Shown here piece by piece: positions 13,510-15,325 of a stretch of 15,325 nt of DNA. The notes beneath the pieces were generated by a model. That model ran no database searches. It worked only from the letters and a program-made list of their open reading frames with translations, and had not been told where the DNA came from. The stretch is from Oscillospiraceae bacterium (lineage in GTDB: Bacteria; Bacillota; Clostridia; Oscillospirales; Ruminococcaceae). Numbering within the stretch: the first letter of the stretch is position 1; each line of letters opens with the position of its first letter. The stretch lies in assembly GCA_019416775.1 (NCBI GenBank), contig DXWR01000252.1:1-15325 (forward strand). Direction: 5' to 3'. Both the position numbers and the translations under genes were made by a program.

Positions 13510-14487
13510 TCAGCCGATAATTTGAATTTGGGTTACCAGAGAAATCATACCAACCACTATCAAAATCCAGAAAAAGAAATTTGTAATTAGAAGATTGATT
13601 TTGGCGCGGTTGGTAAGGTTGGTATCTCGATCTCGGTTTTGGAAGGCTCGGAGGTGTTTACCGGACCAGAGGGCAACTGAGCCCATCCCGATTAGCAACA
13701 GCAGCAGCACTCCTGCAATATAAAAGGGCAAGGGTAACCAATCCAGGCAAAGCCATGCTAGGTTCACTCCGGCACTTACTACTATGGGCACAAGTACTGA
13801 AAAGCTGCGTAATCGCACCAGCCCCAGCACTAGTCCTAAAAACAGCCGGAACACCAGTTGATCTAGGGCAGGAGACAAAATGGCGTAAAGTACCGCACTG
13901 ACCAGTACGGACACCAATTCTCCAAATTCCTTGAGCCGCCCCATCACCAGCCCTCGGAAAAAGAATTCTTCCAATAGGGCCGGAAGCAGCACCAGCGCTG
14001 CCAGTTCTAGGATAAGGCCGCCAAAACCTTCTGGTTGAGGAGCGGTTTCCTGTTCATAATAAAAAGGGGTAGTGACACTCATCAGCCAGAGCCCTCCGGC
14101 AGTGAGCAGCCGGGCCAGAGCACTCATCCCCAAACCGATGCCTAAAGCGTAGCCATATCGGATACCGATGGCTTTTTTCATGCCAACTACCCCTTTGGAG
14201 CGATCTCCGCAGAGCCACAAAATCAGGCCGGCGGGAAAATAAGCACATAATAGAGTGAAAATTCGCGCCATTAATTCCCCTTCCCAGGAAGAGAATCCAA
14301 GATGAGACGCCAGTACCCGGAAGGGAGGCAGCAGAACCAGCCAAAGTCCCAACACCAACATGGTGGAAAGAATTACGAGGTGGTAACGCATGGCTAAGTT
14401 TCGCCGCTCGGTAAGTTTGGGAGTGGCGGGCAGGTAGCCTAATCCGCTGACGTAGGTCACCGGTTTTTGTTTTTCTTTGGTTTCCAT
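13510..14487 (-). CDS. CPBP (CAAX/ABI)-family membrane protein with incomplete catalytic motifs
   Basis: 325 aa from the ATG at 14487, with AAAGGAGGAG about 10 bases upstream; a frame 18 codons longer has no better site. There are about eight hydrophobic segments, starting near residue 35. Motif 1 of the intramembrane glutamic proteases is intact: E173-E174-F-F-F-R178. The motif-2 position, normally FxxxH, reads Y201-A-I-L-S205. The motif-3 position, normally HxxxN, reads S238-A-G-V-N242. Both histidines thought to hold the catalytic water are therefore Ser. Family members cleave prenylated or membrane proteins, or protect against bacteriocins. This one may be inactive or have another role. 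It is the first gene of the CPBP-esterase-rarA group. Confidence 0.85.
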   Translation of the reverse strand: METKEKQKPVTYVSGLGYLPATPKLTERRNLAMRYHLVILSTMLVLGLWLVLLPPFRVLASHLGFSSWEGELMARIFTLLCAYFPAGLILWLCGDRSKGVVGMKKAIGIRYGYALGIGLGMSALARLLTAGGLWLMSVTTPFYYEQETAPQPEGFGGLILELAALVLLPALLEEFFFRGLVMGRLKEFGELVSVLVSAVLYAILSPALDQLVFRLFLGLVLGLVRLRSFSVLVPIVVSAGVNLAWLCLDWLPLPFYIAGVLLLLLIGMGSVALWSGKHLRAFQNRDRDTNLTNRAKINLLITNFFFWILIVVGMISLVTQIQIIG

Positions 14488-14549
14488 GCCTGGTTCTCCT
14501 CCTTTTGACAGGCACACCCAGATTTTATGCTTCTGTGTCAAGCGTTATT

Positions 14550-14558
14550 TTTATACCA
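14550..14558 (-). promoter_or_regulatory. Candidate extended -10 promoter of the CPBP-esterase-rarA genes
   Basis: On the minus strand TGG is followed by TATAAA (14558-14550). The best -35, TTGAAA (14581-14576), is 20 bases away, which is long. That -35 overlaps a TTTTCAACA nine-mer at 14575-14583, so a protein bound there could affect initiation. Confidence 0.35.
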
Positions 14559-14574
14559 GTTGTATTTCCGCCGG

Positions 14575-14595
14575 TTTTCAACAGAATTTTTCACT
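14575..14595 (+). promoter_or_regulatory. Partial DnaA-box-like module
   Basis: TTTTCAACA (14575-14583), the spacer GAA, then TTTTTCACT (14587-14595). This matches the last two thirds (9-3-9) of the 30-bp module. Further nine-mers follow: minus-strand TTCTCAACA (14609-14617) and plus-strand TTTTCAACT (14620-14628). Confidence 0.45.
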
Positions 14596-14651
14596 GCTTT
14601 TTTTAAGCTGTTGAGAAGGTTTTCAACTTCTTATCAGGGAAAAGCCCAGGA

Positions 14652-14681
14652 TTGTCAACATTATCAACAGAGTTTTCAACA
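14652..14681 (+). promoter_or_regulatory. DnaA-box-like 30-bp module, copy 3
   Basis: Nine-mers TTGTCAACA (14652), TTATCAACA (14661) and, after GAG, TTTTCAACA (14673), in the same 9-9-3-9 layout as copies 1 and 2. TTATCAACA is one base from the classical DnaA box TTATCCACA. Confidence 0.6.
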
Positions 14682-14717
14682 ATTCAGGATGAAAACTTCC
14701 TCTACGGTGGGTATAAA

Positions 14718-14747
14718 TGTTAATAACCATGTTGAGAAAGTTGAAAA
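14718..14747 (-). promoter_or_regulatory. DnaA-box-like 30-bp module, copy 4 (inverted)
   Basis: Read on the minus strand: TTTTCAACT, TTCTCAACA, the spacer TGG, then TTATTAACA. Spacing is identical to the other copies and the third nine-mer is identical to that of copy 1. Copies 3 and 4 face each other across 36 bases. Confidence 0.6.
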
Positions 14748-14755
14748 CCAAAAAG

Positions 14756-15247
14756 TCAATCTTTTAAGGAACGATTCCAGCCTCCCGACTTTTTTCGACA
14801 TTGGCGCAGTTGGGCAAAAAACTGTCGCAGCAATTCTGCGCAGTCTTCCTCTAACACTCCGCCGGTAACCTGGGGTTTCCAGTTGTAGGGAAGCTGGTAG
14901 AGCTGCACTACGCTGTCAATGGAACCAGCTTTGGGGTCTTTGGCGCCATACACCACTCGATCGATCCGGGCGTTTAAAATGCCGCCGGCGCACATGGGGC
15001 AAGGTTCCAAGGTGACATAAAGGGTAGCTTGGGGGATTCGCCATCCACCCAGTGCTAAGCTGGCCTGCTTAATGCAGAGTAGTTCGGCGTGGGCTAAAGG
15101 ATCTTTGTCCATTTCCCGGCGATTGTAGCCGGCAGCAATTACTTCCCCCTGGCGTACCAGCACGGCTCCCACCGGTACTTCCCCCAATGAGGCAGCTATC
15201 TTGGCTTGTTGAATGGCCAATGCCATAAACTGTTGATCTTCAGTCAT
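14756..15247 (-). CDS. tadA: tRNA-specific adenosine deaminase
   Basis: 163 aa; ATG at 15247 with AGGAGA 6 bases upstream. It converts the wobble adenosine (position 34) of tRNA-Arg(ACG) to inosine. The zinc deaminase motifs are complete: H53-A-E55, with E55 as proton shuttle, and P82-C83-P-M-C86. The VPVGAVLV strand and the TadA-typical stretch LNARIDRVVYGAKDPKAGS follow. Length is usual. Its 3' end borders the right-hand DnaA-box-like region (14575-14747) without a visible terminator. In Bacillus the gene lies near oriC beside dnaX, which may be relevant to that cluster. Confidence 0.95.
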   Translation of the reverse strand: MTEDQQFMALAIQQAKIAASLGEVPVGAVLVRQGEVIAAGYNRREMDKDPLAHAELLCIKQASLALGGWRIPQATLYVTLEPCPMCAGGILNARIDRVVYGAKDPKAGSIDSVVQLYQLPYNWKPQVTGGVLEEDCAELLRQFFAQLRQCRKKSGGWNRSLKD

Positions 15248-15290
15248 AGAATCTCCTAAATTTTAGAATTTCCTCCAAATGCGACGATGA

Positions 15291-15296
15291 ATTATA
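15291..15296 (-). promoter_or_regulatory. Candidate -10 element of tadA
   Basis: A perfect TATAAT on the minus strand, 43 bases before the tadA start. The -35 region reads CCTATT at 17 bases, a poor match. Confidence 0.45.
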
Positions 15297-15301
15297 TCGT
15301 T

Positions 15302-15310
15302 TTTTTCACA
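15302..15310 (+). promoter_or_regulatory. Candidate DnaA box TTTTTCACA
   Basis: It matches the consensus TTWTNCACA in full and is followed by GAG, the same spacer as in the 30-bp modules. It lies in the spacer of the presumed tadA promoter. A single match may be chance. Confidence 0.35.
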
Positions 15311-15325
15311 GAGAATAGGAAAATG

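Noticed and set aside
14527..14868. 113-codon plus-strand open frame over the right intergenic region and the tadA end
   Set aside because: It runs through the repeat modules and antisense to tadA, with no ribosome binding site.

Overview
The window looks like chromosomal DNA of a Gram-positive Clostridia, most likely an Oscillospiraceae/Ruminococcaceae-type gut anaerobe. I infer this from strong AGGAGG-type ribosome binding sites, GTG and TTG starts, extended -10 promoters, moderately high GC, a YfhO-family membrane protein, a DUF6062-like protein and an archaeal/eukaryote-type (type 3) prolyl-tRNA synthetase. The genus cannot be fixed from sequence alone. There is no phage, IS element, CRISPR array, tRNA or rRNA. 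The genes are mostly housekeeping.

Layout. Left block (minus): the start of a GTG-initiated membrane or secreted protein runs off the left edge, preceded by a cysteine-rich DUF6062-like protein. A 552-base divergent intergenic region (861-1412) follows, holding hairpins and then two copies of a DnaA-box-like 30-bp module. Middle block (plus): an 87-aa tail-anchored protein; rlmB (23S rRNA 2'-O-methyltransferase); a large 850-aa membrane protein; ogt (O6-alkylguanine repair); yfhO (GT-C-type membrane glycosyltransferase candidate); and proS. A bidirectional terminator at about 9959-10000 separates this from the right block (minus). In transcription order that block is tadA, a CPBP-family membrane protein, an alpha/beta-hydrolase esterase, rarA and glyA. 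The esterase stop and rarA start overlap in GTGA, and glyA has its own good promoter.

Most interesting points. (1) The 850-aa protein has the 4+2+2 membrane topology and domain order of a P1B-type ATPase. The phosphorylation motif DKTGTLT, TGES, CPC, TGD and GDGxND are all lost or altered, and it carries a disordered N-terminal tail of about 290 residues with repeated short helical motifs. It looks like a pseudo-P-type ATPase. (2) Two intergenic regions 13 kb apart carry four copies of one precise 30-bp architecture: three nine-mers of TTTTCAACA type spaced 0 and 3 bp. Together with TTTTCCACA and TTTTTCACA sites, this looks like a pair of DnaA-box clusters. (3) The CPBP protein keeps the EExxxR motif but has Ser in place of both motif-2 and motif-3 histidines, so it may be a pseudoprotease.

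Functional theme: translation and RNA modification (rlmB, proS, tadA), one-carbon metabolism (glyA), DNA repair and replication restart (ogt, rarA), and cell-envelope functions (yfhO, the CPBP protein, the pseudo-ATPase).
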